Origin: RDXT01 sp033765305
GTDB taxonomy: Bacteria; Bacteroidota; Bacteroidia; J057
Length of the DNA: 64,000 bases
Direction of reading: 5' to 3'
Assembly: GCA_033765305.1 (NCBI GenBank)
Contig: JANRID010000057.1
Location: forward strand, 117,506 to 181,505
The notes under the pieces: model-generated
Database searches by the model: none
The model's input: only the letters and a program-made list of their open reading frames with translations
Told to the model about the DNA's origin: nothing
Shown: positions 45,401 to 53,007 of the stretch, one piece after another
Layout: each line of letters begins with the position of its first letter
Position numbering within the stretch: position 1 is the stretch's first letter
Made by a program: the position numbers and the translations under genes

Positions 45401-45604
45401 TTCGAGTGGGATCCGGGCGACGGCTCCGGCATCCAGGCCGGACAGGCCGCCTGGATCCGGCACCGCTACCGCCGGAGCAGCGGGCGCTACCTCGCGCGGC
45501 TGACGGTGCGGGGCGTTGCAGGCATCTACCTCAACAGCGGATGCGAGCACACCCGGGAGCGGACGGTCGAAATCCCGGTCCAGATCCCTGTTCAGGCCGA
45601 TTGA
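39443..45604 (+). CDS. 2053-aa protein with 20 PKD-like repeats and no signal peptide
   Basis: After a unique N-terminal domain of about 195 residues (MLKPIPIPNPPLTVREPIVS; EKFIDSSGKRVSRVRKVFGVARD) come 20 repeats of about 90-93 residues. Each opens with a Cys-Pro pair (for example ICPVIT, LCPEVT, YCPELT), has a central WNWGDGS-type PKD turn, and ends near GPGSC. This gives about two cysteines per repeat. The central repeats are most alike and the outer ones are worn. There is no Sec, Tat or lipoprotein signal and no T9SS tail, which is unusual for a PKD-repeat protein. It could be a fibre or surface component of the injection particle, exported with it, or a cytosolic protein. It follows parA by 30 nt. 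Confidence 0.85.
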   Translation: MLKPIPIPNPPLTVREPIVSGVIERKDGNSAYRSYGIIFTTSPGHAESDYSTDELLGSVIEHLGLPPEETDRYFTILGGYYAEKFIDSSGKRVSRVRKVFGVARDASKGFDIRENSGREAADDWRLTRSSKPPRWDEKRPNQPWTEDRVRSAFTSDFNQAEFGQEETYGWTFIVDELKTPDKTPCDAVELGLRLKCPDVSLSYTVQNETETHLELLFTADIQGPAPTGFEWEWGPGELETSPDNPIAHTFEKPLSADETRLVRLRLSGPFSCLVEAEASVPLPARCPAAEAIQAELLSETPLEMVWQFTAEYDGPEPADIQWQFGDGTTAAGLTATHAYARTPGADTPYTVQVLLAGPGNCQSSQSTQIVVGRSCPVAAGLSAVQTALSGDSVTFQFTAEWQHVAPASWRWQIGELLLDETAAVITYTFPRPAGDAVTQTVTAQGEGPGECGLTAPVSAEVQIPGVCPVLDAVTAVPGEALEDSLPVQFTAEYSGPAPAFTRWTYGELTVETADPVWNFSFPLPVGDPASAQVQAVGVGPGSCLTTPVSVTVLLPARCPLLTAVEALAGAQTESEVAYTFTAAYAGPAPSSIAWTVDGQPAGDGTAVLNQAFAILPGDPRAVEVGVTISGPGSCAAQTQTVRVTVPGICPVLTAVEIESVTAGEPLADFVFKAETAGVLPARFRWTIGTETIETTDPRLYRSFSRPLGDPVTIQVSVQGFGPDACSTAVLAVMATIPGICPVITGLTSVMLPEAPLSQTVRFTVETEKASPASYTWNWGDGSPEQMTTGPLAEHEFARQPGDPASRKVTVTANGPGSCASTAETYVTIPGLCPEVTAFTLENGPSDDFIQQIAATLVLAKTPGTHYHWNWGDGSPVEMTTSPQAGHGYARLPGDARSYPVSVRIEGPGSCTTLANGMVSIPGVCPVIESLAAVYGTVESDRVLVTVTAAVTKAQAQSYEWDWGDGSPVTTTYQPSAQHLYMRQPGDARDYPVQVRAAGPGSCMSSAAASVQIPGICPEITAAAQHTLQLLDTGLEQAFSLEVAKTPALRYRWEWGDGTDALETTEPAATHRFARTPGEDATRLVRVQALGPGSCNSQIAIQVLVPMICPVVTSIDIQHAPPLPAEQPVTVAVSMSFGPAGSVHWNWGDGVIETTASPQATHVYRRLPGDDKVYEVSARITGPGMCECPVYLRIQVPGICPQVLSMETLMEPSTDYRLQPVRARIETDYPEGIAYLWDWNDGSAPVTTSTPELVHVYARHPGDPRTYTLAVTLQGPERCTCTAATPVVIAGYCPEVLGHEVTVQHLGEESLEAVAALTLDKGYPDQIAWDWGDGSEPSVMTGGINSAAHTYTRLPGNPRTYTVVARLYGPGTACSTEHSFTFHVPGICPAIGSIQALRAELIGETAQEVALEAAILRTPAESYTWSWGDGSPATVTTVPFASHTYPLLPGDPLAYEIRLTAEGPGDCRAESVYLHTVPGLCPRLEQIELTPDDLEETTQTIHATLQLALASGTAYHWNWGDGSEPETTEDPVHSHVYQRLPGDARPYTLHVSVEGPGSCAVSGTADVLIPGRCPELTGIDFAFVRTSLESLHVQATLTTGEILPERVRWNWGDGSAPEETEGLTHAHDYQRFPGDARIYQLTVETFGPGTSGACNQTLSAPVTVPGYCPELTGMELITDPLPDEKTQTVLARAQVQRAAAEQYRWDWGDGSEPETTAVPEASHAYQRLAGPPRTVQITVTALGPDSCSASFSGQAEILGTCPKILGRTVTRLGEDSEQVQVQVMLEIEDLDLIPAGMIQYHWTWGDGSTETTTAPSATHAFRREGQDRAFMVEYRLEGAGGCGREGCVRVPVEGYCPVLTEIDPGLCSLEAGYADFSFTARFRTHPEPESWPSRYIWRWGDGTPDLITDSPYGGHRFVRNPEQMMVYQVEVIAQGGPCGCKTRVSQAVEVPGNCPLITDIEVVYGPADDEWQEVTLISVIRAGVPGRFEWDPGDGSGIQAGQAAWIRHRYRRSSGRYLARLTVRGVAGIYLNSGCEHTRERTVEIPVQIPVQAD

Positions 45605-45826
45605 GCATCTGCCGATCGGGCCATGTCCCCGCGCTGCCGGAGGGCAGGGCGGGGATTCCGGTTTTCAGGGCTGACTTCCGTCATCCCGCAGGCTGATTTT
45701 ACGCCTGGCTATCCGGCGCAGGCGCATCCTAAAAGCATCATGCCAGCTGCTTGCCTTCAGGGGTTCCGCGCAGGCGCTTGGCTACCTTACGGATGTTTTA
45801 GGCCATCACCATTAATCCGATCAGCT

Positions 45827-46501
45827 ATGCGTACCCTGAGAATCCTGCTGATGAGCGTGCTGGCCCTGGCTTGGCTCCCCGCCGTATGTCAACAGACTCC
45901 TGAACAAGGCAGAAACGGCAACCAACCCCGGGCACAACAGGATGCCCTCCTCCAGCAGCTCCGCGCCAATCCTGCAGCGCCGATGACCGAGGCCGAGCGC
46001 CTGGGTCTCGTCCGCATGATCGAAGAAGTCCAGGCTTCACGCGATTTTTACCTGAAAATCAACGAAGAATGGGAGTTCAACGTGTTCGCCGCCATTGCCG
46101 AGCACGAGCAGACGCATGTCGATCTGCTGGCAGCCGTAGCCAATAAATACAAGCTCGATGCGCCGCTGCACAACAAGCCCGGCATGTATGTAAACGGGCT
46201 GGTCCAAGCCCGCTACGATTCGCTCCACCGGGCCGGCCTGGTCAACTTCCGCGAAGGCATCCGCTCCGCTGCGTTTGAAGAGGAAACTGCCCTGGCAACG
46301 CTGCAGCGCCTCCGCAAGGCCGCCGTGAATCCGGATCTCGTCCTCGTCTACGACGAAGGCCTGCGCTGCACCCGGAACGAGCTGCGCCAGATCTGGGAAA
46401 CCCTCGACCGCCTCGGATACACCTATACCCCCAAAAAGATCACCCGGGCCCAATGGGACGAAATCGCGCAGAGCCCGATGGAAACCGGTCCTGTCCAATG
46501 A
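45827..46501 (+). CDS. Secreted DUF2202 (ferritin-like fold) protein
   Basis: The 224-aa protein is taken from the ATG at 45827, giving the signal peptide MRTLRILLMSVLALAWLPAVCQ. The mature part is helical, with EERLGLVRMIEEVQ-like and EWEFNVFAAIAEHEQTHVDLLAAV segments. The E(x)nEHEQTH-type pattern and later EEETALATLQRL match DUF2202, a family with a predicted ferritin-like four-helix bundle that may hold metal. The role is unknown. The upstream gap (45605-45826) shows no gene or clear promoter. The gene is followed by a textbook terminator. Confidence 0.8.
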   Translation: MRTLRILLMSVLALAWLPAVCQQTPEQGRNGNQPRAQQDALLQQLRANPAAPMTEAERLGLVRMIEEVQASRDFYLKINEEWEFNVFAAIAEHEQTHVDLLAAVANKYKLDAPLHNKPGMYVNGLVQARYDSLHRAGLVNFREGIRSAAFEEETALATLQRLRKAAVNPDLVLVYDEGLRCTRNELRQIWETLDRLGYTYTPKKITRAQWDEIAQSPMETGPVQ

Positions 46502-46531
46502 CGGACTGAGCGGCTGAACGTGCTGTACTGC

Positions 46532-46563
46532 CCCGCAACGCGCTGGCGTTGCGGGATTTTTTT
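46532..46563 (+). terminator. Intrinsic terminator after the DUF2202 gene
   Basis: A 10-bp perfect stem (CCCGCAACGC at 46532-46541 and its complement at 46546-46555) with a 4-nt loop is followed by A and a run of seven T. Confidence 0.92.
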
Positions 46564-46643
46564 GTTAATTGGCCAATTACCCGGTACAGCATGCTGCCGC
46601 TGCGCATGCCCCGGCGCACATGGCTTCACATTACTCCTCGCAA

Positions 46644-47570
46644 ATGAACCGCCGACACTTCATCCGCACCCTGGCAGCCGGCACTGCTGCCGCTTCGCTG
46701 GCTCCTACAGCCTGGGCTTCGCAGCCGGAGCCGCTGTTTTTCCGCATCTCCCTCGCGCAATGGTCGCTGCACCGCGCCCTCTTTGCACGAAAGCTCACGA
46801 CCCTGGAGTTTCCCCAGACTGCGCGGGAAGCCTACGGCATCGGGGCGGTGGAATATGTGGACACCTTTTTCTACCGGAAAGTCAAAAAAGCCGGCTACAT
46901 CGCCGAGCTGCTCCGGCGAAGCCAGGATGCCGGGGTCTACAACCACCTCATTATGATCGACACCGCCGGCCCGCTGGCCGATGCCAGCTCCGCAAAGCGG
47001 ATCCAGGCCGCCGAAAACCACCAGCGCTGGATCGAGACCGCCAAGGCCCTCGGCTGCGCCGCCATCCGGGTCAACCTCAAAGGAGACGGCAGCGCCGCCG
47101 AGCTCCGCAACCGCTCCGCCGACAGCCTGCGCCTGCTGGCTGAATTTGCCGCCCCCCTCGGCATCAGTGTCCTGGTCGAAAATCACGGCGGCTACTCCTC
47201 CGACGCCGCCTGGCTGGCCTCCGTCATGCGCCAGGTGAATCTGCCCAACTGCGGCACCCTGCCCGATTTCGGCAACTTCTGCATCAGCGGCGGCTGGGGC
47301 TCCACCGAAGGCAAGTGCGACAACGCCTACGACCGGTATCAGGGCGTGGACGAGCTGATGCCCTTCGCCAAAGGCGTGAGCGCCAAGAGCTACCGCTTTG
47401 CCGCCGACGGCAGCGAGGCCACCATGGACTACCTCCGGCTGCTCCGCATCGTCAAAGCCGCCGGCTACCGGGGCTATATCGGCGTGGAATATGAGGGCAA
47501 TGCCCTGCCGGAGCCCGAAGGGATCCGCGCCACCAAAGCCCTGCTGGAGCAGGCCGGCGCATCCGCCTGA
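46644..47570 (+). CDS. Tat-exported xylose isomerase-like TIM-barrel protein
   Basis: The 308-aa protein starts at the ATG at 46644 with MNRRHFIRTLAAGTAAASLAP, a twin-arginine-type signal ending near AWAS. The mature part follows the AP endonuclease 2/xylose isomerase-like barrel: FRISLAQWSLHRALF, GAVEYVDTFFY, a central VLVENHGGYSSD segment with a likely metal-binding Glu, and GYIGVEYEGNALPEPEGI near the end. Such exported sugar-phosphate isomerase/epimerase-like proteins are common in Bacteroidota, but their substrates are mostly unknown. It is followed by an AT-rich gap with its own terminator. Confidence 0.87.
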   Translation: MNRRHFIRTLAAGTAAASLAPTAWASQPEPLFFRISLAQWSLHRALFARKLTTLEFPQTAREAYGIGAVEYVDTFFYRKVKKAGYIAELLRRSQDAGVYNHLIMIDTAGPLADASSAKRIQAAENHQRWIETAKALGCAAIRVNLKGDGSAAELRNRSADSLRLLAEFAAPLGISVLVENHGGYSSDAAWLASVMRQVNLPNCGTLPDFGNFCISGGWGSTEGKCDNAYDRYQGVDELMPFAKGVSAKSYRFAADGSEATMDYLRLLRIVKAAGYRGYIGVEYEGNALPEPEGIRATKALLEQAGASA

Positions 47571-47736
47571 ACAGGCGACCGGTGGAAAGTATATAAATAT
47601 TTGAATAATTCGGTAAAATATATTACAATATAAGTATAGTTAAATCATTGGTAAAATTTTGCGCAGTTGATGCTTGTCAGATAAAATCAGCTGTATAAAT
47701 AATTCTGACAATCAATTGATTGTAATCGATTTCGGA

Positions 47737-47768
47737 GCAGTCCGGCAGGCAGCCGGACTGCTTTTTTT
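47737..47768 (+). terminator. Intrinsic terminator before the amylase gene
   Basis: A 10-bp perfect stem (GCAGTCCGGC, loop AGGCA, complement) is followed by seven T (47762-47768). It lies in the 305-nt AT-rich gap 47571-47875, which otherwise holds no gene. Confidence 0.9.
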
Positions 47769-47802
47769 ATCCGGATATGTAATAAGAATCCGCAGATCGG
47801 AC

Positions 47803-47832
47803 TTGTCGGATTAGTAAATTCCTATATATTTC
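47803..47832 (+). promoter_or_regulatory. Candidate Bacteroidota promoter for the amylase gene
   Basis: TTG at 47803-47805, a 19-nt spacer and TATATTTC at 47825-47832 (7 of 8 to TAnnTTTG) lie 43 nt before the amylase ATG, inside AT-rich DNA just after a terminator. Confidence 0.5.
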
Positions 47833-47875
47833 TGCCGTTTTCTTACACGGTTCTAGGACACTACGACTACCACGT

Positions 47876-50800
47876 ATGATGAGAAACCTGAAACGCTTTA
47901 TGAGAGGCGCGCTGGCGGCCCTGCTGCTGCTGCTGGTGCTGGTGCCTGCCGCGCAGGCGCAAACGCGGGTGAAGAAGGTGGTCCTCCAGGGTTTCTGGTG
48001 GGATTACCGCAACAACAACTTCCCCGGAGGCTGGGCCAATTACCTGACCGAGCTGGCCCCCCGGCTCAAAGCCCTGGGGGTCGATGCGGTGTGGATCCCG
48101 CCGTCCTACAAAAATGAAGATTCCACCTGGGTAGGCTATTCGCCTTTCGACCACTACGACCTCGGCGACAAGTACCAGAAGGGCAACCTCCGCACCGCCC
48201 TCGGCACCAAGGACGAACTGCTGCGCATGATCGCCGTGATGCACGCCAACGGCATCGAGGTCATCCAGGATGTGGTGCTCAACCACGTGGACCGGGCCGG
48301 CTCCGAAAACGGCTCCGGCGGCTATGACCCGGACTCCTACTCCACCCAGACCAACGGCGGCTACAAAACCTTCCGCTATGCCTCCTGGGCTACCCCCGTG
48401 ACCGATGAGTCCCAAAGCGACTACTGGAACCGCAGCGGACGCTGGCACAAGAATTTTCCCAACTTCTACCCCAATCTCCTCAACGGCTGCTGCACCAACG
48501 ATATCAACAGCTCCTTCTGGGGACCCGATATCTCCTACGAGTCCAGCGCCTACGGCCAGGCCAGCAACATCACCGGCGGCTTCAATCCGCCCCAGGCCGC
48601 GAATTACATGCGCGACCAGTCCCGCAACTGGCTGATGTGGTACAAGAAGCAGACCGGGGTCGATGGATTCCGCTGGGATGCCGTCAAGCACTTTCCCACC
48701 TACGTGCAGCAGGATTTGTCCTTTAATGTGAAATATACCGTCCCGGCCTGGGCGCAGGGCGGCAATGCGATGTTCAATGTCGGGGAATATGTCGGCGGCA
48801 AATCCAGCCTCGACGGCTACGTCAACAACGTGGCCACCCAGAACGGCAACGTCGAGAAGCTGATGGGCACCTTCGACTTCGGGCTGCGCTCCTATGATGC
48901 CGCAGGCGGCCTCTATGGCATGATCTACGGCTTCGGCGGCTTCAACATGGCCAGCCTGCCCGCCGCCCAGCAGAACGAGCGCTACTACGACTACAACGGC
49001 GGCACCCTGCGTGTGCACCGCACCGTGCCTTTCGTCAACAACCACGACACCTACCGCCCCGTCCTCGATGCCAACGGCAACATCACCGGCTGGAATACCG
49101 GCAGCGAGCTGGCTCCGCACATCGACCCCACCGAGCCGCGCCTCTCGGCGGCCTACGCGGTCATGATGACCATGGACGGCAATCCGCAGATCTTCTTCGA
49201 AGACCTATTCGACCTGACCCAGAGCAACCGCTTTACCCACCAGCCCTCGAACGCGGCGCAGCTGCCCGTCCGCAGCGACCTCCTGAACCTGATCTGGTGC
49301 CACCAGAATCTCGACTTCAAGGGCGGCGACTACATCGTGCCCCATCAGTCGGGCGACTACCTCATCCTCGGCCGGGCCGGCCGGGTGCTGGTCGGCGTCA
49401 CCGACAGCTGGGATACCTGGCAGAACCAGTGGGTGCCTACTTCTTTCCCGCCCGGAACGGTGCTCAAGGACTACTCCGGCGCAAACGGCACGGCTACCGT
49501 CACCGTCAACGGGTCTGGCTGGGCGCCGATCAACACGCCTCCGGTCAATCCTGCACTCAACATCGCCGGACGCCGCGGCTATTCCGTCTGGGCACCAGTG
49601 GGGCAGGACGGCGATACGTACACCGGCCCGGCCAATCCCGTCACCACCCAGGAATGGGAAATGGCCGACGACCTCGGCGACAGCCACTGCAAGTCGCTGG
49701 GCCAGGGCGGCCGCCTGCCCGACAACTCCTGCAACCGCCGTGTGGCCGGCAAAATCTTCGCACGGGGCGGCACGCCCCTGACCTATCGGGTCTATCCCTC
49801 CAACCCGGCCCGCAGCCTTACCCTCGAACTCTGGGATCTCCAGGGCAACCTGCTGGATCAGATTGCCGGCACGGGCGAACTCGCAGACACCTACACCCCG
49901 GCCGCCGACGGCTGGGTCGTGATCAAGCTCCGCAACACGGGCAGCAGCTATCCCGGCCAGACGGCCTTCGTGCAGGCCGCCTACCAGGCACCGCTGACGG
50001 TGGATGTGGAGAGCTATGTCAATGAAAACCAGATTGCTATCTGGACCGGCAACGGCGGCAATGCCGACTGGTCCAACTGCCGCAACTGGGAAGGCGGCGT
50101 GACGCCCGATGCTGCCACCGATGTGCTCATCCCCTCCTGCGCACTGCCCGGACCCCTCGTGAGCGGCCAGGTAGCTGCCCGCCAGCTGACCATCGAGCCC
50201 GGCGCGGATCTCGCGCTGGATCCTACCGCCACCCTCGCCGTCTTCGGCAACTGGGACAACCACGGGACCTTCACCGCCAACGGCGGCCGCGTGCGCTTCG
50301 AAGGCGCTGCACGCCAGACCATCACCGGCGCGACCGGCTTCGGCATCCTGGAGCTCGACAATGCCGAAGGCCTCGAACTGCTCGCAGATGTGAGCGTAAG
50401 CCAGGAGCTCCTCCTCACGGACGGCTCCATCGAGCTGGGCATCTTCGACCTCGACCTGGGCAGCGCAGCCCTCAACGGCATCAGCGCAGCCCGCTACATC
50501 CTCACCGACAATACGCCTGCCGGCGCAGGCTCGCTGATCCGCCAGGTGCCGGGCAACGGCAGCACGGTGCTTTTCCCCATCGGCACGTCCGGCAGCTACA
50601 CCCCGGCCAGCCTGAGCAATACCGGGGATGCGGCCAGCTTCCGGGCACGGGTATTCAACGGCGTGTATGAAGAAGGCACGCAGGGCGCGTCCGTCAGCGA
50701 TCCGGGCTGCATCGTAGCCCGGTCCTGGGACATTGCCCCCGTCGGCCTGCCCGCAGCGGTGAATGCTACGCTGTCGCTGAGCTGGAACACAGGCGAGGAA

Positions 50801-51523
50801 GGTGCTGATTTTCAGCGCACCGCATCCTTCCTGTCGCGCAATCCGGGCGGCCCCGGCCAGGTATGGACGGCCCTCGCGCCGCCGCAGAGCGCACTGGGCA
50901 GCGGCCCCTACAGCCAGCGCGCCAGCGGAATCACCCAGTTCTCCGTATTCAAGTGTGTGTCCTGCGCCGGCGAAACCTTCCCGGTAGAATGGCTGAGCTT
51001 CACAGGCGAAAACCAGCAGGGCAAGGCGCTGCTGCACTGGTCCACGGCACAGGAAAGCGGCAATGCAGGCTTCTTTGTCGAAAAATCAGCCGACGGCATC
51101 GCCTTCCGGGAGATTGGATTTGTGCCTGCCGGCGGCGGCAGCGGCGTGCAGACCTACGCATTTGAAGATGCGGCCCTGCTGGCCGACAGCTACTACCGCC
51201 TCCGCCAGACCGATGTGGACGGCGGCATGAGCCTGAGCGCCGCCGTGCGCGTCGCCTTCGACCCCGGCATGCGCCGGATCCAGCTGTATCCGGTGCCGGC
51301 CTCCGGCAGGATCAGCCTGGAATCCAGCGGCTTCCAGGACGGCGCCAACCTGACGCTCCAGATCGCCAGCCTCAGCGGCCAGACCGTCTTCCGCGCATCG
51401 GGCACGCTCCGCACCCTGCAGGAGGAGCTGAACCGCTGGGCCGCATCGGCGGCTGCGGGCGAGTACCTGGCCCGGATGTCGGCAGAAGGACAGGTCTTCG
51501 TGCAGCGGATTGTAATGGAATAA
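47876..51523 (+). CDS. T9SS-secreted GH13 alpha-amylase, multidomain
   Basis: The 1215-aa protein has a signal peptide (MMRNLKRFMRGALAALLLLL to AQA). The GH13 barrel follows with all four conserved regions: DVVLNH (132-137), GFRWDAVKH (nucleophile Asp268), NVGEY (acid Glu304) and FVNNHD (386-391). It should cleave internal alpha-1,4 bonds of starch. After about residue 560 come a C-terminal all-beta domain, a second beta region (VESYVNENQIAIWTGNGG) resembling G8/fibronectin-like filler, and a T9SS type A sorting domain at the end (LYPVPASGRISLE, GEYLARMS, RIVME). A start at 47879 is also possible. With the GH97 enzyme further on, it points to starch use, although no SusCD pair is present here. 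Confidence 0.93.
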   Translation: MMRNLKRFMRGALAALLLLLVLVPAAQAQTRVKKVVLQGFWWDYRNNNFPGGWANYLTELAPRLKALGVDAVWIPPSYKNEDSTWVGYSPFDHYDLGDKYQKGNLRTALGTKDELLRMIAVMHANGIEVIQDVVLNHVDRAGSENGSGGYDPDSYSTQTNGGYKTFRYASWATPVTDESQSDYWNRSGRWHKNFPNFYPNLLNGCCTNDINSSFWGPDISYESSAYGQASNITGGFNPPQAANYMRDQSRNWLMWYKKQTGVDGFRWDAVKHFPTYVQQDLSFNVKYTVPAWAQGGNAMFNVGEYVGGKSSLDGYVNNVATQNGNVEKLMGTFDFGLRSYDAAGGLYGMIYGFGGFNMASLPAAQQNERYYDYNGGTLRVHRTVPFVNNHDTYRPVLDANGNITGWNTGSELAPHIDPTEPRLSAAYAVMMTMDGNPQIFFEDLFDLTQSNRFTHQPSNAAQLPVRSDLLNLIWCHQNLDFKGGDYIVPHQSGDYLILGRAGRVLVGVTDSWDTWQNQWVPTSFPPGTVLKDYSGANGTATVTVNGSGWAPINTPPVNPALNIAGRRGYSVWAPVGQDGDTYTGPANPVTTQEWEMADDLGDSHCKSLGQGGRLPDNSCNRRVAGKIFARGGTPLTYRVYPSNPARSLTLELWDLQGNLLDQIAGTGELADTYTPAADGWVVIKLRNTGSSYPGQTAFVQAAYQAPLTVDVESYVNENQIAIWTGNGGNADWSNCRNWEGGVTPDAATDVLIPSCALPGPLVSGQVAARQLTIEPGADLALDPTATLAVFGNWDNHGTFTANGGRVRFEGAARQTITGATGFGILELDNAEGLELLADVSVSQELLLTDGSIELGIFDLDLGSAALNGISAARYILTDNTPAGAGSLIRQVPGNGSTVLFPIGTSGSYTPASLSNTGDAASFRARVFNGVYEEGTQGASVSDPGCIVARSWDIAPVGLPAAVNATLSLSWNTGEEGADFQRTASFLSRNPGGPGQVWTALAPPQSALGSGPYSQRASGITQFSVFKCVSCAGETFPVEWLSFTGENQQGKALLHWSTAQESGNAGFFVEKSADGIAFREIGFVPAGGGSGVQTYAFEDAALLADSYYRLRQTDVDGGMSLSAAVRVAFDPGMRRIQLYPVPASGRISLESSGFQDGANLTLQIASLSGQTVFRASGTLRTLQEELNRWAASAAAGEYLARMSAEGQVFVQRIVME

Positions 51524-51546
51524 GGTTCCGGACCCCGGAATTCAGC

Positions 51547-51566
51547 GGGCGGCCTCCGGGCCGCCC
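51547..51566. terminator. GC-rich hairpin between convergent amylase and amine oxidase genes
   Basis: An 8-bp perfect stem GGGCGGCC, loop TCCG, then its complement sits between two convergent stops. There is no T-tract. A similar GGGCGGC hairpin occurs at 56707-56727, also just behind a stop. Confidence 0.55.
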
Positions 51567-51574
51567 GTCTGCGT

Positions 51575-52894
51575 TCAGGCCCCCAGGCTGCGCAGGACTT
51601 CCTCCGCAGCGCGGTAGCCGCTTTCGAGGGCGCCGTGCACCGTAGCCTGATGGCCCGGCGAGGTGGCTTCGCCCGCGAAAAACAGCCGGCCGGCCATGGG
51701 CCGGGCCAGCGCCTCGCGGGCGGCCAGGCCGCCGCCTGCCGCAGGATACGAATACGCGCCCCGGATGTAGGGCATCGCCCCCCAGTCCTGCAGCCAGGCC
51801 GCTTCGAGCCGGCTGCTGGCCGTCCCGGCGCCGAAGATGCGGTCCAGATCCTCCAGCACGATGCCCGCGCCCGCAGCCGAGATCCGCTCCGCAGCGGCGC
51901 CCATCGCAAAAGCGGTCAGCACCGGGGTCTGCCCGCGCCCGGCCGAGGCCGCCCAGTACTCCGGCACCAGGCCCGAAGCCAGCAGCGAAGCCATCGGTTC
52001 CGGCCAGAAGCGCTCCCGGAAGCGCAGCATCAGCTTGATCCCCGGCCCGAAGCCGATCTGCCGGATGGCCGCCTGCTTGTCCGGCGGAAGATCCGGCGCA
52101 AAGCGGATCAGGCCCGCCCGCAGTACCCCCAGCGGCACGGTGCAGACCGCGCGGCTGGCGCGGTGCAGCTGGCCGGATTCGGTGCGGATCCAAACCGCAT
52201 CCGGCTCCAGCCCGATCTCGCAGACCGGCTGATGCAGCTGCACCAGCTCCTGCACCGGCAGCCGCTCCAGCAGCAGATCGAGGAAGCCCTTGTCCGCCAG
52301 CATGACAGACTCATCGCCGCAGCGCCAGAGCTGCTCCTGCTCGGCGATGCCCCGCAGGCTCAGGCGGGCATTGTCCGTGCCGTACTCGTTGCCCAGCCAG
52401 GCATTGGCGAGGGGGTAGGCGGCGGGCGGCAGGCCTGCCGCAGCGGCAAAGGCCTCCACCGGCTGCTCCGGGCGCAGCTCGCGCACCGCTTCGCGCACGA
52501 AGGCGCGCGCAGCGCGCACGGCCGGATGCCGCCCGGCCTGGCGGGCCGTCAGCAGCCTGCCGTCCAGCTCGTACCAGTCCTCCAGCGTGTCCGGCACCAG
52601 CCGGGCACCGCTGCGGCGGGCCCAGGCGTGCCAGACGGAGCGCGTGCCGTGGATCTCTTCGGCCCCGCCCTCCACCGGAAAATCCGCAAACGCATGGTCG
52701 GTCCAGATGCGGCCGCCGATGCGGCCGCTGGCTTCGAGGATGCTGACATCCAGCCCTTTGCTGCGGAGCAGCCAGGCCGCGTGCAGGCCGGCGGCGCCGG
52801 CGCCGATGATGCAGACGGAGGCAGGCTGCGCCGCAGACGGCAGCCGGGCGGGATCGTAGGGGGATGGGAGGCGCCGGGTATGCATGGGAGGCAA
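51575..52894 (-). CDS. FAD-dependent amine oxidase
   Basis: The 439-aa protein has an N-terminal FAD-binding loop IIGAGAAGLHAAWLL (about 29-43), the LEASGRIGGRIWTD segment and a C-terminal FAD segment LFFAGEATSPGHQATVHGALESGYRAAEE. This is the flavin monoamine oxidase/polyamine oxidase family. No signal peptide is seen; the first residues (MPPMHTRRLPSPYDPARLPS) look like a disordered leader, and a start at MHTRRL is possible. The substrate is unknown and could be an amine or an L-amino acid. It is convergent with the amylase gene and divergent from the serine dehydratase gene. Confidence 0.9.
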   Translation of the reverse strand: MPPMHTRRLPSPYDPARLPSAAQPASVCIIGAGAAGLHAAWLLRSKGLDVSILEASGRIGGRIWTDHAFADFPVEGGAEEIHGTRSVWHAWARRSGARLVPDTLEDWYELDGRLLTARQAGRHPAVRAARAFVREAVRELRPEQPVEAFAAAAGLPPAAYPLANAWLGNEYGTDNARLSLRGIAEQEQLWRCGDESVMLADKGFLDLLLERLPVQELVQLHQPVCEIGLEPDAVWIRTESGQLHRASRAVCTVPLGVLRAGLIRFAPDLPPDKQAAIRQIGFGPGIKLMLRFRERFWPEPMASLLASGLVPEYWAASAGRGQTPVLTAFAMGAAAERISAAGAGIVLEDLDRIFGAGTASSRLEAAWLQDWGAMPYIRGAYSYPAAGGGLAAREALARPMAGRLFFAGEATSPGHQATVHGALESGYRAAEEVLRSLGA

Positions 52895-52956
52895 GTTACG
52901 GAGTTAAAACCAGGAGCGCGGCAGCAGGCATGCTGCGGAAGAACCGGAATTTTTGA

Positions 52957-52964
52957 TACATTTG
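52957..52964 (+). promoter_or_regulatory. Possible -7 element upstream of the serine dehydratase gene
   Basis: TACATTTG matches TAnnTTTG exactly, 43 nt before the ATG at 53008. No good TTG was found at the expected upstream distance, so this is tentative. Confidence 0.4.
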
Positions 52965-53007
52965 GCTTCAGCGGAATCAACCCGGATTCCAGCCCAATGC
53001 GTGCGAT

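Noticed and set aside
41933..45550. 1205-aa open frame on the minus strand opposite the PKD-repeat gene
   Set aside because: It mirrors the repeat structure of the plus-strand gene and has no start context or domain of its own.
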